Positions 51,101 through 63,720 of a stretch of DNA of 64,000 nucleotides are shown piece after piece. The stretch's first letter is position 1. Every line of letters starts with the position of its first letter. The notes beneath the pieces were generated by a model. That model worked only from the letters and a program-made list of their open reading frames with translations, had not been told where the DNA came from and did no database searches. This DNA is from Gibbula magus (taxonomy: Eukaryota > Mollusca > Gastropoda > Trochida > Trochidae). Made by a program: the position numbers and the translations under genes. The stretch is taken from assembly GCA_936450465.1 (NCBI GenBank), contig OW388297.1:46948130-47012129 (forward strand), written 5' to 3'.

Positions 51101-52959
51101 AATCCTCGCTCACACATTAATTATGTAACACGTAACATGTCACAAAGGTTACTTCTTGTGATCGTCTAAGGGATTTCTAAAAGGAGTCCCTGAACTTAAA
51201 TAATCTTATAAACTGGCTTGTGTGAAACCATAACCGTTGACCTTACAATGGATTCAAATATCGTTTTCCACTGAATGTGTAATGACAACTTCAAAAGGAC
51301 AAATGAACGAATAACTGTTAAAAACTCGGACAACAGTTGTGCATGAACCAGTTGAAATCTCCTCGGTAAAGAACAGTAATAAATGTTTGCTTATTGGAGA
51401 AAACTCGAATACATGTTATAATGTCATGTTGCTTTGTGTCAATTGATACAGTGTCTAAGTCTTATTAAAGGTACATCCATTGTGTTGTTGGGGGTCACAT
51501 ATTGCAAACGTTATAAATGGTGTTACTTTATCAAGAAGTACCGACTGTTACCGAAAACTACCATTTTGATGATAGTAGACATAACATATTGACGATATGA
51601 AGGTAAAAGCAGTGCTTTCTGATCGAAAACCGGACAATGCACAGCTTGTGGCGCGCGCCAATGAGTCAAACGTAATTTTGGAATCTTATTTATAACAGAT
51701 AAAAAGACAATTTTGAGTTGATAATGTTTAATAGGTCACATAACTACTGTGCATGTAAATTGTACGTGCAGTTTCGGTTTCTGCACATGGATAATGGGGT
51801 TACTCAATTTTGATTGGAAACTAGTAATTATGATATATTTGGCGATCGGGGATAAATATGCAAGCTGAGTGAATTTATTTGTATTGAAGACACCACATGT
51901 GGTGAGTTGGAACATATTAAAGGGAAATAAAATTTTATGAAACACAATGGATGTACCTTTAACCTGAGCATGTGTTCCATAGATTTGTATGTTTGTGTAG
52001 ATATAATATTCTTTGAATTTTATTTTGTTTCGTATAAAAGTTAAAGTAAGGATCACGTAGACTCATTATCTACAACTAAATCTTCGTGTCGTCATTTTCT
52101 TTAATTGCTAACAATTTTCCCCTGTAAACTGACTCTGATAATGGGAATGAAATGTGAGAACGCCAAATGTATTAATTGTACCTCATTAAGTGTTTTTCCA
52201 TAATGCCTTTGGGAAGTACACAAAATATAGTTGAGTTAAGTTAATTGACATGCTCTAGAGTTACTTTTTCAAAAATATTCTAAACAATTATATTTGAAAT
52301 GGATTTGTACATGAGGGCCGCTATTAGTACATTTGTATAAATATATACTAAAATATATATAACCTTGCTATTCACCTTTTGTAATTTGCCCTGTACAAGG
52401 ACAGGGAAAAAAATAACACGAACAAATCTGGTTCGTGCTATATAACAAGTATAATCAGTAAAAAAAATTCTTTTTCCACAAACTGTGACAAACCCCTCTT
52501 TATCTTCTTATGAATCTATGATTAATCATTTATTACTTTTTCACCAATTATTTATCTGGAAAATAAAACATGAAATGCCACAAATAAATCAGAAATATAC
52601 ACAATCAATTACTTTTGTAAATAAGTGAAAAATCTAAGAAAAAATTAGTTTTTAATGCAAGTAAGTTTTATTGATCAAAACTCATACGGTTGCTCTTTGC
52701 TTTGTTTTTTCTAGGATTGATTCGCAAATTTTAGAATTGAGTTCAGCCCGACTGGATTAAAATGCAACTAAAACTAGGGCTGTAATTCATTACTGATAAA
52801 CAAACACACCTATATTCGTCATAATTTCTGTATCTACTAAATCAACGCGATTGGTCCTTATTTTGCGAAATCACCAATGTCTCCATAATGTGAAACTGCT
52901 ATATAAACGAAACACGTTCATGTTCATAGATGAAATAATTATATGGAAGTTTGAGCAGT

Positions 52960-53500
52960 GTGCTTGCTTTCATGGTACTATTGCAGATTTGAAATGTAAC
53001 CGGGAATTTATTTTCGCTTTGAAATATACATATAACGATATAAAACGTTTTAAGAATTAACTGACTGGATAGAATGCGCAGATATCTAAGAAATGTGTTC
53101 AGAGACTACAAAGCCATCATGAGCAATGGACAAGATTCATGTATGGCGTATGTACTTGTATGGTGAGAAGACATTCTGTTTTCATAAACCACACTGAGTA
53201 TGAAAATTTCTGAAAGTGAAGTTGGATTAATATTATATTAGTGTGGATGATTGCCTTTATGGTACTATTATAGATTTCATTTATGTACATACAATGCCTT
53301 TAAAATTAGAGTTTCGCATCGAAATATGCATACACATATTTAAAACGTTTGGATCAATAATTAACTGGATAACATATGCAGATATCTAAAAGTGTGTGCA
53401 GAGACTACATAGCCATGAGCACTGGACAAGATTCATGTAGACTTGTATGGACATTCTGTTTTCATAAACTTACATGAACATACATTACTGTCAGTGAAGT
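52960..53500 (+). repeat. Tandem duplication, period about 287 bp
   Basis: Two diverged copies: ggtactatt at 52,974 and 53,261, 'ctggata...gcagatatctaa' at 53,065 and 53,363, and 'ggacaagattcatgta' then 'gacattctgttttcataaa' in both. The 69-codon frame over the first copy is not preserved in the second. Confidence 0.8.
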
Positions 53501-53920
53501 TGGATATCAGATTAAATGTTGCCTCTGGTACGTCATCTGTGAATGACCTAGGATACTTTTACTACGGTTGACCTAACATCCCTTCTTTAACAGTACAGTA
53601 AGATTAACTTAGTGACTTACGATCACCTTAGTAGGCCTAGACAATTTGAAACGTTTTCATATATTAGATGGATACAATTGATAACACACTGGCTCCTTTG
53701 TTTTATTTGGGTGTTAAATTGTTCATACTAATGTATGTTTTCTATTGTAATGATCGCACAGAGGCATACCGGGTGTTCATCATGAACACCTGTTATAGCC
53801 GTGAACACTTGATATGAGAGAACTAATGTTTGTAAATTTACTTCAATTTCTATCTTTCAAATCCAAGTGATGATAATTCGTAAAATAGCATTTCTCAACA
53901 CAAGCAAATCACAGATACTT

Positions 53921-53995
53921 CCGACGACATGTGGGATCGAACCTGCAATCCTAGGGTTCCTGGTCGAGTTATTTAACCATTAATCCACGGAAATC
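53921..53995 (-). mobile_element. tRNA-derived SINE head
   Basis: On the minus strand, tggattaatgg (complement at 53,977-53,987) fits an A box and ggttcgatccc (complement at 53,933-53,943) fits a B box, about 45 bp apart as in a normal-length tRNA. The expected clover-leaf stems are not preserved, so this is a retroposon head and not a tRNA gene. It differs from the long-arm family at 19,469 and 23,698. Confidence 0.6.
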
Positions 53996-55063
53996 ACATG
54001 AAATGAGAGAGACTTTTTCATCACCAAATACATAGGGTTCTTTGTTTGGATTAAAACTGTCATAATGTTTTGGACAACTTATAGATTTTAATCTTCAACT
54101 GGTGTGCAAAATGTTTAGCATTAAATGAATGTGTGTATTGTATTGTGTATCAACCGGCGAGATTCACAATGGCTTGAAGTCAACTGCAATGGCTTGTACA
54201 TTTCAGCGGCGTCTAACGGCCTCGGCGTTCATGTTTCACGTGCGCAAGGGTTCATCTAACTTGAACACCTCGGTCTCGGTCGGTAACTATTACGGATACG
54301 TTTTTTAAAATATAATAAGTGTACTCTTTAATATAATCATGACAATAATTGTGATTCTTGTCAGTCGTACAACCAGCGTGATGAAATGTGGCGAAACATT
54401 GTGATAGCTGTTTGATAATGACTGACATCTATATATAGAGTATGGAGTCGACATTTATCAGTTTTAGTCAGACTGGATAATATTGTAATGAAGACAGTAT
54501 CATTACTCAATACATGTACCTCCAATATATCTTCAAATGTCCAATCCAATTATCTGTACTATGTATACATTTAAATGAGTATAAAAGTAACTAACGCGAA
54601 TCCCTCCTACATGTTTCAACTTTAATATCAGAATGTCTACGTAATCAGTGTAATGTAGCTCTGTCAGAGGATCAAGTTTAAACACGTGGGAGGATAACGG
54701 CGTGTGTTAGTTATTCTTGTCATACTCATTTCAATGTATGCTGACTGTACCCCCAAAATTAGTTTTTTTTATGTTTCAGGTGATAAATAATCTTTAATTA
54801 AATACTTTTAAAGAAGTTCGTTACCGAACGGTACCACTACATTGGGATCTCCATGGGTAAATAAACATTGTGGATCTACTCGTGAAGTGTAGGCTTTAAC
54901 AAAAAATTGAACATATATATACATAAGTTATATATAGATACACAAGTTGCTTGGCTTATTTCTTTCTCTATATACTGCAAGTGTGATAGAATAAAAAATA
55001 AAGCAGCTCCACTCAAACAAGTCTGTGAAAAAGACGACATAGTGTTGACGATAAACTACATAA

Positions 55064-55399
55064 AGGTGCTACAGAAGCTTTGTTAAACAGAACCCAAGAT
55101 ATAACTGGGATATTGGCCGATTGCATTCTGAACAGTTTGCAAGGACTGTAAATGTGCTCGTGGAACACCTTGGTGCCGGAAAACAATGCAATTCCTTGAA
55201 GTTTAACCAAAATGAGACCCATAGAACCATTCTGAATCAAATTCAAAATGACATCATAACGTCAAATCAACATCAGCAAAGACAGGGTTTTGCATCAAAC
55301 AACTTTATGGGAGTGTTTGCACACGTTCCAATTGCATTAAAAAGCACATTAGAGCCTTCATCATCTGAACAGGAATGTGGCTGTTTTCCCAGAGAATGA
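55064..55399 (+). other. Unrecognised open segment in arm-specific DNA
   Basis: About 111 codons are open after a stop at 55,061-55,063, containing RYNWDIGRLHSEQFARTVNV and ending SSSEQECGCFPRE before TGA. It lies in a stretch of the right arm that I could not find in the left arm, so it may be an insertion. Composition is mixed and not low-complexity. There is no family recognition, no clear start and no splice support. A short open run in another frame (EALLNRTQDITGILADCILN) overlaps its beginning. It may be an exon, a retroposed fragment or chance. Confidence 0.15.
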
Positions 55400-57068
55400 C
55401 TGTGACACAAGATAATGCTCTGCAGAAGTTCTACACCAGTATTAACTTTTTATTATATATGCATGTTATTCAACACGTTATTAACATCATGTCCACAAAC
55501 TGTTATGCTATGATGTTATAAATTTGCTGAATACAGCGTAATCAGTAATTACGAAATAGTTACAGTGGACTTGCGTTTCTTTTGCTGTTCAGTATATATC
55601 TTTTATAGACAAACTTTGTCTCTTATTCAGTTTAGGTTATGATTTTTCAATTCATTAAATGAAAAGCTAAAAAGGATAACAACCGAAAACATAAACAAAA
55701 TTGGTAAAAAGGATTATTCACTGCAAAGAGATAATATGATAATAAAGAGATAATGGCTTATATACTAAATGTACAATCAATTCGATGTCATTGACACAGC
55801 TGTGTACTGCTTCCGCAATGTTATACTCATGATGACATAGTCTGTTTCTGTTATTATTTCTGCTCCAAGCATTTTCTAATATACAAGCTGTATCCGGAAG
55901 TGTATAAATATCAATCTGCAGAATGGATTATGGTTTGTCAACATGCTAAAATCTATGTCCCTTATGTGTATTACATTACAAGATGAAATACATAAGCTTG
56001 AACGCCATCACTTTTCTGCAGATATGACATATGTTCGCATAACACACTGGTAGTAAACAATTGGATAATGGGTGTAATGATCTATGAGCGAATGGGTGAT
56101 TTATCGTTTTTATATTATATACTTTATATAACACGTTATGACAAACAGTACAGCTGCGCGACTGATCATTAGTTTATATATCAGCCTATGAACTTGCTTC
56201 TATAACTCATAAAATATATGAATGACATCCAAGATAATTGGGAAGACATTGAAAGAAACAAAGATAACGTAAAACACAGACCGGTAACATAATCAAGCAA
56301 TATACGTGTACTTACATATTTCCTCTTTTGCACAATAGCTTCTTGACGTAGAGATGTCATATTTTGGATTGTTGGTAATGATAAATAATATAGTTTTAAT
56401 TTACCATGAATGTTGTGGTTACATTATGTTTGCTTAATGTTAATGCAATGAGTCCAGCCAGAGTCTTACTATGAAACTCAATAGAACACGATTTAGCTGA
56501 CCGAGGTTAATTAGTTACCGACAGATTCGAAAAACTTCACGAAACTCCGTTTCTAATGCATTGCCTTATGTAAATGTAAATACAGCAGTTTAGAGTTGGA
56601 TGAAGTTCATGGTAATTCTTCAGCAACAAACAACATTTGTCAATTAATTAGTGTGTATGTCTGTATTAACTGGACGAACTCAACGTGGTAGCTGGTTTGT
56701 ACTATACAATGTATTGGTGCAGATTTACAGCTTCATGCCAAAGTTCAGAACCATTATGATATATTAATTAATAATATTATTAACGCCTAATATCCAATGC
56801 GAGGCATTGTGCATACCGTGCAGAAAGTGTAGTTTCCATGCAACAACTCTATACATCACTTGCTCAGCTGGGTGGTTTGAGTGCAATGTGGATGAAGTGT
56901 CTTGAGCAGGGACACAACTCAATCTCTATCGGAATTCGAAAGGGCGATTTTGCTGTTGACACTTTTCTCGAAAAGGTATCTGTATGAAATAATCAAAGTG
57001 ATTTATCGGTCTCCTCACCCTGTGTAGCAGACAAAATGGTTCATCTTATTGCTTACCCTGTGTTAGAC

Positions 57069-57396
57069 ATTCTCTTCCCAGAGAGGTTGCTCCACCCAAT
57101 TCGACAAAATTCATTGGCGATAAAAGCTTGCAACATTTACGTCGTCCTTTGGCCAAACAACATTGTTTTTAATATGCGATCGACCTCTGTTTTGTGAGAG
57201 AAATGTGTGCATCGCCCAGATGAAGCAGCCCGAGCCATTCCAGCAGTTACAGAATGCTCAGTTTGAATCAACGTTGCCGAATGCACAACAAATTATTTAC
57301 GAAACCAAACAGGATTCTCTATTTCTAGCCCAGAAAGTGTTCTATATGCAACAGAGGTTAGGTTGGAGGAACTGGGTGGAGAAACCTCATTGAGAA
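57069..57396. mobile_element. Short element with about 30-bp inverted ends
   Basis: The sequence gaggttgctccacccaattc at 57,083-57,102 is inverted at 57,369-57,388 with 18 of 20 positions matching. Complementarity continues about 12 bp outward (ttctcttccc against gagaagcgaa). The 76-codon frame inside is not recognised. It resembles a roughly 330-bp MITE; target duplication is unclear. Confidence 0.45.
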
Positions 57397-59543
57397 GCGA
57401 ATACAACTTGACCAAGCGTTTATGTGATCTGCTAGTTGTATGCTTTACTTCTGTTCTAAATTTCTGCTTCATTTTGTATATACATAGAAGCAAAATTATA
57501 TTTAATATTTTTGTCTCGCTAAGCTTATTTTTCAACTTTTAAACATTCATTTATGGTCAAATTTATGGTAACACTGCCAAATAACCAGATTTGCTATTTC
57601 AAAGTAAATTGGTAGCCAATTGTTGTATTTTTAATGATGTTACTCATTAAATTCACAGCATAACTTCAGTTGAAGGTTCCTGAGAAATCCCCTGATCCAG
57701 GAGATGTTGTCAAGTGTCTTTATCTGAATCGCTGAACTTTGAACTTAACTTTTTTCAGGACTTTTTGTTTATTAACAAAAGTCTTACTAAATAATAATAA
57801 ATTAGTCACTGGTTAAACTGTGCATACATTACAATCAACGATATGTAAGGACGCCAAGATAAGTATCTTCTTCTCTACAAGTTGTTGTGTCAGGTATATG
57901 TTTGTTCTCAGGATTTCAACAGCCCAGTGTTCTGAACGCCATTCCACATAATATTTTACTGTTTATGATTAGCACAGGTAATTTAAATAACTTTTCTCCT
58001 GAAAAAAGATGCATGTATTTGGACGGATATTCATGGATACTTGGTGGATTGCAGTTTTCCAATCTTTTCCATAAAAGATTTCCTTCTTTTTTAATATGTG
58101 TAAAATCATTTCATATCATGTGGGGAAAAACAAGTGTCATCTGTACGTGATTTATTTCCGTTTGCTGAAAACAAATTCAAATTTAATGTCACACAATGAT
58201 TGGTGATTTCTTGTCTATGGATATGATTGAAACTTTTCATAAGAAATTATATTGCAACATCTAATTTAGATATTTTTACAACTCTTGTGTATCTTCAAGT
58301 GAATTGAATTTATTGATTTGGTGTAAACGGAACCAAATAAAACCTTATCTAGTTCAAATGCTCATTCCTAAAGTGGAGTATCAGTAAAAGAAGCCATTTA
58401 ATATGTGAAAGCATATACATATACAACATAAACTTTGAAAACCTGATATCAGAAAATATGTTTTCTTGGTACATTATGCTTCATATCTGATTTTCTCGAA
58501 ATATAATCTTAAAAATGGTTCAGGCAATTATATCAATGTTTCGGCCAATAAAAGGAAGTAAAATTGACAAAAATGGGTAAAATGTAACTTTAATGTTTGG
58601 TGAATGGTAGATTTGGTACATAAAACATTAATGTCGTATTTCTGGACATGAAAACTACAGCCTTTTCACAAACCAGAGCTAAGAATTAGTTCAATCGTCT
58701 ACAAAATCAATTACTAAATCAATTTAATTTCACTCTAGTGCTCAAAAAGGCGATAAAGGCAGTAGTGCAAACTGGAGACATATGACCGTGTGGATATAAT
58801 GAAATGGCCTGAAAGAACATTTCCAAGACGTAATTGTCAACATAAATCTCCGTTGAAGCAATAGCCTTCTAATCATTGATATTCTGAAAGCTATTTTGTG
58901 GGTGACATAAACTACAATAGTTGATTATTTACTTCAGTTTTATCTAATTAATTCCGTTGAAAGAATAGTGAGTAAAACGAGTAATAACACTTGTAACGAT
59001 TGTGAAATATGGACGAGGAAACAATAACCGTTGCAATAACTTGTCTACTATAAATGTTTTGCATCGGACACAACATTTACTAAACTAATCATTGGTGTGA
59101 TGTTTATCATCAATGCTTCAAGTTATTCCTCACTTTTTATCACCAACTTAGTTCTCTCTGATAACCTTGGGGAGAGACAACCAAGCACATGTCTTGACTG
59201 GACTACTTTTATTCCCAGAATGCTACATCGGGTATGAATACATCAAAAGATGACTTCCTGTATTCACTCATGAAAACATTTTACACTTAAGGGAGGGACC
59301 TCAGATGAATAAAGTATATGTATTATCATGATTATTCCTCACTCTTTCCCCCGTTGAGTTTCCCCCTCCATGCCGCTTGAAATTGGGTTGTTTTATATAC
59401 ATGTAGTTGACATTATTCATTTTCATTAGAGATGCAGACGTCCTGTCACTGGTTCCTATGATCCTCATTTCGTTGTTTTCGAATGAAACAGCTATTATCG
59501 TTTCAAACATACCAATCACCATCATCATATTCATTTCTCGTTG

Positions 59544-59601
59544 TGAGGTGAGTTGGGATTTAACGCTGCTTAAAGAGTATTTCACTTATATCACGGCTGC
59601 T
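59544..59601 (-). mobile_element. SINE 3' tail fragment, inverted
   Basis: The reverse complement reads gtgatataagtgaaatactc, then an agcagcgttaaatcccaact core, then cacctc. It is clearly related to 41,007-41,109. It interrupts the palindrome arm between anchors 59,485 and 59,760. A shorter related piece lies at about 60,238-60,258. Confidence 0.65.
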
Positions 59602-59759
59602 ATAATTTGGTATACCTAAGCTCATGGTGAAGTGTGTATATCTTTTGGTATAATCATGTCAACGTGTTCATATCATTAGAATCTGATAATCGTTAAATGA
59701 TAATATAAACAACATGCAAAGTTTGTTCAGATAGACACAGTTTTATCTATGAGAAAGAA

Positions 59760-60230
59760 CACACACAACAATGAGTAACAGTAAAACTAATCGTATGATA
59801 TCCTAGAATTAGTATCTAGCCATTTAAGAAAGACAATTTCATTCACATAACGTTTCACTACATTTGGATATTTGATTCCTGGTATTTTAGTGTCCAAAAA
59901 CATGTGAAACTAAGAAATGAAAGTCAATATTGTTTGTTGTAATGTAATTAATTCCTTTTTTAAAAGATAATTGATAATAGCCTATTGATACTGCCTTTAA
60001 ACAAAATTACAGCAGTATGCACCTTCAAAATCACAGATTCAATCAAACTTGCCTAATGACGAAATACAGTCAGCATTGACTGCCGTGACCCCTCTTAAGC
60101 ATAGAAAAATGGTTCATTACCAGATAGATCTCAAAAGAATCCAAAATGCTAACAAAACTTCAATAATTGTTGGAATTGTTGAAATATAAAGAATAGAATT
60201 TATAAAAACCAATTACTCTCTCATTTTGTA
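59760..60230 (+). repeat. Duplicate of unit A 1,430-1,900
   Basis: Shared landmarks in order: 'tggtattttagtgtccaaaa' (1,525 and 59,880), 'aagaatccaaa' (1,790 and 60,135) and 'tgttggaattgttgaaa' (1,833 and 60,168) followed by 'accaattac'. This links the tandem array to the palindrome region. It is non-coding. Confidence 0.7.
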
Positions 60231-60904
60231 TTTTTCATTTATATCACGGCTGCCAGCTTGCAATGCCATAGTGACGATGCATTGGTGTGAAACCTGTAAG
60301 CATCAGTCGGAACTAGTGAGTCATGGATGGTACTGCACCCAGGACCTCTTAATGCACTGCGATATCACTATGCAGTTTACCCATTCAAACAAAAACATAT
60401 ATCCTTTAATGTTATTTTGAAGGATAAAGCCAAACTTGAGACATGAATTTAAAGTTAATTATAGGACATTGCTTAACCAAATATTCCAAACAAATGTCAT
60501 ATTCTGGGATTGAATCCTTATTGAGTTATCTTAATAACCAACATAGTGGTAGTTCATTTGAAAGCTTTCAGCAAATAAGTCTGAAAACGATGAAGATAAA
60601 TTGATTTACTGGTTTCATTTTGTTGATGGTTTACGATAGCATCGTTAAAAACTTTTGATATTGGTGTTGGGAATCCAGTTTTAAGCAAGCTGTTCATGCG
60701 TCGTTGACCATTCCTGATAGAAGGTGAGATAATTTGTTCATTACCTTTCAAAGAAGATTGTATGGTAAGAATGTATTTTGATTTATTATATTTAGTCAAA
60801 TTATAAATTTGCAAGATCAGGAGCTTAACAGTAGTTAATAACCAATATTTTATTTGATTAAAAGGAACGTTTTCACATTCAAAATTAATTATAGACATTG
60901 AAAA

Positions 60905-60965
60905 TATGAATTAGCGGGTTATTGTTTAGGGCTGCTTGAGCAATATTGCAACCATTAGCGGCATA
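60905..60965 (-). mobile_element. Degenerate SINE tail fragment
   Basis: The sequence ttattgtttagggctgcttg, then agcaatattgcaaccattag, matches the tail at 5,755-5,812 with substitutions. It lacks the terminal tetramer repeat, and no clear target duplication is visible. Confidence 0.5.
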
Positions 60966-61559
60966 CAATTTAACTTGAAGTTTAAAATAACCATTAGCAA
61001 TTTTTTACAAGGTTAATTAAAAGCTGAATTTCGATTATCAAAAGGTTCAAATTGCCTTCAATAAATTTTAAAATCTCAAAAAACTAATCTCATAATTTCA
61101 TACAAACCGGGATCTTCCATTTTTAAAGTATAAGAATGTGTTAAGAAGAGATGGTACCAAGAAATCAGAAGTCATTTACAGCGAAAATTTTGCGTCAATC
61201 TTTTAATTTGTTGATCAGTCTGATAATATTTGCATTACTTTTGTTGGAGTATTGGCTGATCTGTACATTGATGGAAATTGCTTAAATTTTCAGTAACGCC
61301 TTTTTAACGGTTGTTTTACAATATGCCGCATGACATCATCGTCACCTATATTCGAGGTAGATATGTTATTATGTTTGTTCTAATTACATCGAATCAGAAG
61401 TTAGTGATGATTTTAAATTTTTGTAAAATCAAAGTATAGACGGTATTCCAATATGTACTACAAGACTGATAGTGTATCAAAAACATAAATACACATTAAG
61501 CCGTCAAATTTACACTTGAATTGATCAAAACTGATGATGATTCTAGATATATACAGGGC

Positions 61560-62420
61560 TTGACCAGGTGCCATGGTTGGGTGCCTATAAAATAATGTCC
61601 TGCTGTTTCTGTGAAATCGATATCCGAATCTTTAACATGTTGCTGAAGACGAAAGTGATATGTGAGTCCCAGGCCTTGCTGTTGGATGGTGTCTATCAGG
61701 TTGATATAAGAGGGACAAACAGATCCATAATCCAGATTAGTGATTGATAGAGATGGAGAAGAGTTTCTTCATCTCCACTCCATTTTGATTTTATAAATCA
61801 TTTACAGGTCCAGACGTTTTAGAATTTTGCTTTTTCAGTTTTTGGATACATGGGATGAAAATTATTGTCAAATGACTAAAACAGCTTGCCTAAAAAAGAA
61901 CCTTGATTGGAGTTTATTTGGATATAATAGAATGTTTTAGCTTTTGAAAATTTGAAGCCATTTTCGAAAAACCATTTATGAATTAGACAGATCTGTATTT
62001 GCCGCTCTATTGATAGCAGAGTGTTGTCTCTGGTCCATCAGCATCGCTATTTCAAGTTTATGAACATTTCTTGAAACATAAATAAAGGGTGGAACCAACA
62101 TGGATTTTAAATTGGTGATCATGCAAATGTTTGATATTACATTAGGCAAACGACATTGCAATCCGAATTCAAATAAATCTTTCTGGATGTCATGGTTCCA
62201 AGTATCAACACTGCATGTTGTTTATGATTCAATGCACGTTTCTAAACGAACAAGAAGATCATTAGTATTGTTTGCTTAGAGAAGCCATATTGAATATCAG
62301 TAACTAATTTGTATAGCAATAACCAAACTAAACTATCATTGGTCATCCGTTCCGTAGTTTTGCATAGACAACTGTTCAAGGCTATAGGGCGATAGTATGC
62401 AGCCCAAATGTCTCACTGTT
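61560..62420 (-). pseudogene. Decayed Jockey-type LINE reverse transcriptase
   Basis: Minus-strand translation across frames gives, in the correct order for a Jockey-clade reverse transcriptase: YYRPIALNSCLCKTTERM (62,396-62,340), QYGFSK (62,295-62,275), FEFGLQCRLPNVISN (62,175-62,132), KWFFENGFKFSKAKT (61,975-61,933), LLHLYQSLI (61,762-61,738) and LDYGSVCPSYINLIDTIQQQ (61,735-61,675). An intact enzyme would copy LINE RNA at the target site. Here several stops and frameshifts separate the motifs, the catalytic YxDD region between the third and fourth blocks is not intact, and no endonuclease domain is visible upstream. It is a dead relic. The 3' boundary below 61,560 is uncertain. Repeat P copy 4 lies just upstream, mirrored in the left arm by P3 and the short relic at 35,425-35,510. 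Confidence 0.85.
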
Positions 62421-62524
62421 GATATAAAGTCTTCTATTATAATTAGTGTATACTTTAGACATTGACATTATTGACAAATACCATTTACCTTCATCTTTGT
62501 CCTGCAGACATTAATTATGAAGAG

Positions 62525-62725
62525 TGTCTAGTCCTCCACCAAATTTGGTCACCACAAAACTGAGCGATCATGAACTTTGACATGTAGTTTTACATCACCG
62601 TAGCGATGTTGTCAGGCAATGAAATTAGTTTCCATGTTGATTTTACAGATTGGCAGTAGCAACATACTCTAATAGAGTTCATGACTTCAACAATCTGATT
62701 GTGTAAGGAGGAAATGAGGAACAAG
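62525..62725 (+). repeat. Repeat P, copy 4
   Basis: The mirror partner of copy 3, sharing the ttgcctgacaacatcg variant and a flanking 'ggaggact' block. It is adjacent to the reverse transcriptase relic. Confidence 0.75.
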
Positions 62726-63479
62726 TAAGGAGTGAGATGATCGATCGCTTTCAAACTATTTGGCTTCCATCAGCCTGGTATTATTACAGGGAGACACCAG
62801 ATAATACCATTGTGTGAAGCCACTCCTTTCAGACAACAAGAAGCTCTCTTTGTAAATCTCTTAATGATCATGACATCATGCATGTTCAGTTAACTACACT
62901 GTTTTAGTAACACCGAACCAATGTACGAAACTAATGTATGAAATATTTGATATATTGTCTTATATATAAAAAGGTTTAACTTCTCTTATTTATTATCACC
63001 AGTGCCATCATTAAATCTTTGGTTAACGTGACTGTCGAAAGCTTGATCGTTGTGGATATGAAATCAGTTTGTACTCTGCGCTATTGAATCTTTCGAACTG
63101 AGGTTTAAGGAAAAGTCAATCCAAAAATATAGACATTGAGCAATATGTTTTAGATAGGTTTAATGGTACTTAACTGAACAAGAACAACTGTCTGTATATA
63201 AATTTATGGTTTAGCCGAACTACTCATGTTGATATTGAGTTCTCTGTGCCTCTTTACATCATCAATATTGCAAAACGTAATCATTTCTCAGATGTTGAGT
63301 TGCTTGCTCATTTTGACGATTGTAGGTTTCTTTGCAATGCATAGATGTAGCAACACGATGTTGCATATTTCTCACAACAAATATTCTAACTGCCGTGGTA
63401 GCAAAGAAATACTTTTAAAACTACCAATACATTTTAAATCTCAACCCAAATACTGGTATGCCATCTCTTCCTAAGAAAC

Positions 63480-63650
63480 TCAGATTTTCGAAGTCATGAA
63501 CTCTATTTCAAATTGAGCTGGTTTCTACTGCAAATGAGTGAACTCACCATGAAAACCAATTTCATACCTGACAACATCGCCACAAATTTACAGCCACATG
63601 TCAAAGTTCATGACAACTAAGGTGATTTTGTTTGGCTAAATTGTCTGCGC
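63480..63650 (-). repeat. Repeat P, copy 5
   Basis: The mirror partner of copy 2. The 36-bp block at 63,543-63,578 is identical to P1 and P2, and the second conserved block lies at about 63,478-63,512. Confidence 0.8.
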
Positions 63651-63720
63651 GCCTGAAAACATTCCCAAGTTATTGTCTGATGAATATAAATCAATGAATA
63701 TTAACAGAGTTCTGAAATGC

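Larger units (their letters stand above)
48120..63720 (-). repeat. Right arm of the giant imperfect palindrome
   Basis: An inverted, diverged counterpart of 33,150-45,800; anchors are given there. It is longer than the left arm. Extra material includes about 49,080-49,260, a segment around 55,000-55,420, and most of 59,600-62,500 (the repeat shared with unit A, SINE tails and the larger reverse transcriptase relic). Divergence at almost every anchor argues against an assembly artefact. No gene was recognised apart from the relics annotated separately. Confidence 0.85.
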
